Assembly (NCBI GenBank): GCA_014379305.1
Contig: JACMMB010000082.1
Span: 1 to 8,338, forward strand
DNA length: 8,338 nt
Reading direction: 5' to 3'
From: Akkermansiaceae bacterium
GTDB taxonomy: Bacteria; Verrucomicrobiota; Verrucomicrobiia; Verrucomicrobiales; Akkermansiaceae
Shown: in pieces, positions 6,167-8,338 of the stretch
Layout of the letters: each line of letters starts with the position of its first letter
Numbering within the stretch: the stretch's first letter is position 1
Translations under genes and position numbers: made by a program
The notes under the pieces: model-generated
The model's database searches: none
What the model saw: the letters and a program-made list of their open reading frames with translations, nothing else
Told to the model about the DNA's origin: nothing

Positions 6167-7613
6167 TCTAACCAAAGCAGTGTCGGGAAAAATCGATAGT
6201 GGCTGGTTCCGGGTAGGAGTGCCGCTGTCAGAGGCGCGTTCGACATTCCTGATGGTGATATCGTTTCTGTTACCGCTGCTACTGTGGTGCTTCGCCGCTT
6301 ATGCGCCCTTTTTGTGGAAAGTTGATTATCGGATCAATCTGACAGCCGTTGCCGAGGACAAGGAATTGTTCGCGGCAACCTATGTGGCGGGAGATACGAT
6401 GGAGGCTGGCCGGTTCAGAAAGTTTCAAAAATCAATCCGTGAGGATAACAACCGGTTGGAAAAATCCGGGACAAGCGGCATCTCCGAAACAAAGAGTCCG
6501 AGAGTGGCGCGGGCGGCAAACAAGAAGTTACTGCGTGATTTCGAGCCAGTGCTGGTGAAGAACGGCTTATTCGATCAGCGGTTGAAGCAGCGGCTGGGGA
6601 CAAAGGATTACTATCAACAGCTTTATTCGACTGCCTATGAGACGTGGGGAAAACTTTCACGGGGAGATTTGAAACTGAAACCGGGCAGTCTCACCCGGGA
6701 GAATCTTGAAATCATCGGTCGCAACTACAAGTTGATGGCGGAAATTTCATCATACTATGATTCTAACAATCTGTTTTCCAAGCCGATCTACAAGCTGATT
6801 CCGGAGGGAACGAAACAAGTGGGGCGTCCCTCCTATTTACCGGCGCCGCATGAAGTGGTGGAGAAGGGCTGGGAAAATTTCTCGGGAAGCTCGGAACTTG
6901 GGAACTTGGAGCTGTGGAGGAAATATGGCGAATCACTGCGAATCGTTTTCTTCGGGTTTTTCATGGCGTGTGTGTTCGGGGTGCCGATCGCGCTCATGGC
7001 GGGAACTTTCCCGTTTTTCTCAAGGCTTGTTGAGCCGTTTGCGGACTTTTTCCGTTACATGCCGGCCCCGGCTTTCAGCACTGTGTTGATCGCGGTGTTC
7101 GGTTTGGCGGAGTCGCCAAAGATCGCTTTGGTGGTGATCGGAACACTGCCGCATCTCATCCTGATGGTTGCGAACACGACGCGGATGGTGGATAGCTCCT
7201 TGATCGACGCCGGTCAAACGCTCGGGGCCAAAGGCGGCAACTTGATTCGCAAGGTGGTGATCCCCGCGGTCCTTCCGAATCTTTACAACGATCTGCGGAT
7301 TCTGCTCGGCTGGGCCTGGACGTGGCTGGTGATTGCCGAGCTGATCGGGATGAAGAGCGGGCTTACAGAGATAATTGATACCCAGGGCCGGAGGTTTCAC
7401 TTTGATCATGTGTATCCGGTGATTTTCCTGATCGGGATTACGGGCTTTGTGACAGATCAGATGCTTGCCGGTTTCCGTGAAATTCTGTTTCCGTGGACCT
7501 CCGGCGGGAAGGTCGGGGTGGTGGCGAAGGTGTTTATTTTACCAGGCAGGATCGCAAAATGGCTGGTGTCTGGCAGGATTGAGCCGGGTGGGAAGAAGGA
7601 GCTGGTTTCATGA
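6150..7613 (+). CDS. ABC transporter permease, NitT/TauT family, with large N-terminal extracytoplasmic domain
   Basis: This 487-residue protein is much longer than the usual 250-280 residues of SsuC/TauC-type permeases. A first membrane segment lies at about 31-53. A hydrophilic, Lys/Arg-rich and largely helical-looking region follows at about 55-225; it should face the periplasm and has no motif I recognise. The permease core then begins with LPAPHEVVEKGW (230-241) and holds about five membrane segments (near 263-285, 307-332, 325-342, 383-402 and 421-440). The coupling (EAA-like) loop that contacts the ATPase is visible at about 352-378, with DAGQTLGA followed by VVIPAVLPNL. The stop codon overlaps the ATPase start (ATGA), so the two are translationally coupled. 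The ATG at 6150 sits in a hairpin and has a poorly placed Shine-Dalgarno; the next in-frame ATG at 6252 would cut into the first membrane segment, so 6150 is kept. The core assignment is secure, the role of the extra domain unknown. Confidence 0.9.
   Translation: MRRLFYLTKAVSGKIDSGWFRVGVPLSEARSTFLMVISFLLPLLLWCFAAYAPFLWKVDYRINLTAVAEDKELFAATYVAGDTMEAGRFRKFQKSIREDNNRLEKSGTSGISETKSPRVARAANKKLLRDFEPVLVKNGLFDQRLKQRLGTKDYYQQLYSTAYETWGKLSRGDLKLKPGSLTRENLEIIGRNYKLMAEISSYYDSNNLFSKPIYKLIPEGTKQVGRPSYLPAPHEVVEKGWENFSGSSELGNLELWRKYGESLRIVFFGFFMACVFGVPIALMAGTFPFFSRLVEPFADFFRYMPAPAFSTVLIAVFGLAESPKIALVVIGTLPHLILMVANTTRMVDSSLIDAGQTLGAKGGNLIRKVVIPAVLPNLYNDLRILLGWAWTWLVIAELIGMKSGLTEIIDTQGRRFHFDHVYPVIFLIGITGFVTDQMLAGFREILFPWTSGGKVGVVAKVFILPGRIAKWLVSGRIEPGGKKELVS
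7596..7601 (+). promoter_or_regulatory. Strong ribosome binding site of the ATPase gene
   Basis: AAGGAG lies eight bases before the ATG at 7610, inside the end of the permease gene. It is the best Shine-Dalgarno sequence of any gene in the window and fixes the ATPase start at the ATGA overlap. Confidence 0.8.
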
Positions 7614-8338
7614 GCAGATATGGGAAAATTGAACTACCCAGTTATCTTGAGCAATCGGTAGAAGTATCGGCGCGATTCGAGAAACTGAAGCAGCGTCCGA
7701 AGGTGCTCGAAATAAGAAATGCGGGGCGGACTTTCGAGACTCAGAAGGGCAGCGTGGTGGCGCTTAAAGGAGTTACCTTCGATGTGCACCGGAGGGAATT
7801 CATGTGTGTGATTGGTCAATCAGGTTGTGGAAAATCCACGCTGATCCGCAGCCTCGCGGGCTTGGAACATGTGACCGAAGGTGAAATACTGTTGGACGGC
7901 AAGGTGGTCAAGGGACCGGGACCGGATCGCGGAATGGTGTTTCAAGGCTATACGCTTTTTCCGTGGCTGACGGTCAAGCGGAACGTGATGTTCGGGTTGC
8001 TGATGAGCGGCAGCAGCGAGACGACTGCGGAGGGCGAGGCCCGGCAATGGATCGAGCTCGTAGGGCTTTCCAAATTTGTCGATTCGTATCCATATGAGCT
8101 TTCGGGCGGGATGAAGCAGCGGGTGGCGATTGCGAGGGCGCTGGCGAACCAGCCGCGAATTTTACTGATGGACGAGCCATTCGGAGCATTGGATGCGCAG
8201 ACCCGGTTGCAAATGCAGTCAAATCTGTTAGAAATCTGGCGGAACGTCGACATTACGATCCTTTTCATCACCCACGATCTAGAGGAAGCGGTTTACCTGT
8301 CGGATCGGATTTTGGTTCTTGGCGCGAATCCCGGGCAC
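7610..8338 (+). CDS. ABC transporter ATP-binding protein, NitT/TauT family (partial, 3' end outside window)
   Basis: The reading frame starts at the ATG in the ATGA overlap with the permease stop and stays open to the window edge, giving 243 codons without a stop. All nucleotide-binding motifs are present: Walker A GQSGCGKST (69-77), Q-loop Gln112 in VFQGYTLFPW, signature LSGGM (164-168), Walker B ILLMDEP (184-190, Glu189), the D-loop ALD (193-195), and the switch His222 in ITHDLEEA. The LSGGM variant of LSGGQ is common in the nitrate/sulfonate/taurine importer ATPases, which supports the NitT/TauT assignment. The ABC domain proper begins near residue 32, so about 30 residues precede it, more than the few that are usual. 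The protein should sit on the cytoplasmic face bound to the permease and power uptake. The last visible residues (LGANPGH) match the normal end of the core domain, so only a short C-terminal part is likely missing. Confidence 0.95.
   Translation, partial: MSRYGKIELPSYLEQSVEVSARFEKLKQRPKVLEIRNAGRTFETQKGSVVALKGVTFDVHRREFMCVIGQSGCGKSTLIRSLAGLEHVTEGEILLDGKVVKGPGPDRGMVFQGYTLFPWLTVKRNVMFGLLMSGSSETTAEGEARQWIELVGLSKFVDSYPYELSGGMKQRVAIARALANQPRILLMDEPFGALDAQTRLQMQSNLLEIWRNVDITILFITHDLEEAVYLSDRILVLGANPGH

Noticed and set aside
7020..7409. Minus-strand open frame of 129 codons inside the permease
   Set aside because: It is antisense to the conserved permease core including the EAA-like loop, and no family features appear in its translation.

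Overview
The window carries two divergent gene blocks and looks like ordinary chromosomal DNA of a Gram-negative bacterium. The substrate-binding protein has a signal peptide and the transporter has a large extracytoplasmic permease domain. Base composition is moderate, by eye a little above 50% G+C, and Shine-Dalgarno sequences are mostly weak. The style of the proteins suggests Verrucomicrobiota or a relative, but this is an impression from family resemblance and no marker gene is present to confirm it.

Left block, minus strand, positions 4450 down to 47: a tight three-gene operon in the order MoxR-type AAA+ ATPase, DUF58 protein, membrane-anchored transglutaminase-like protein (TgpA type). 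The gaps are only 14 and 13 bases. This is a widespread conserved cluster. The ATPase is thought to act as a chaperone or remodeller for the DUF58 partner, and the transglutaminase-like enzyme acts at or outside the membrane. The von Willebrand factor A genes (BatA/BatB type) that often accompany such clusters are absent within the window; genes beyond position 1 cannot be seen.

Right block, plus strand, positions 4508 to the window end: a PduO-type cob(I)alamin adenosyltransferase, then a NitT/TauT-type ABC importer made of a periplasmic binding protein, a permease and an ATPase. The ATPase is cut by the window edge after 243 codons. The permease is nearly twice the usual length, with about 170 extra residues predicted outside the cytoplasmic membrane ahead of the permease core. 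The importer's substrate cannot be read from the sequence. The family covers nitrate, taurine and other sulfonates, thiamine precursors and urea/guanidine-linked systems. The adjacent corrinoid enzyme may be functionally linked or may only be a neighbour.

The 57-base gap at 4451-4507 must hold the start signals of both blocks, though no convincing promoter is visible. A hairpin followed by a T-run covers the start codon of the permease and may set the ratio of binding protein to permease. I see no RNA genes, CRISPR arrays, insertion sequences or prophage genes. No stretch above 300 bases lacks a gene. The most interesting points are the enlarged permease, the hairpin over its start, and unusual active-site residues in the adenosyltransferase; none of them amounts to a clearly new system.
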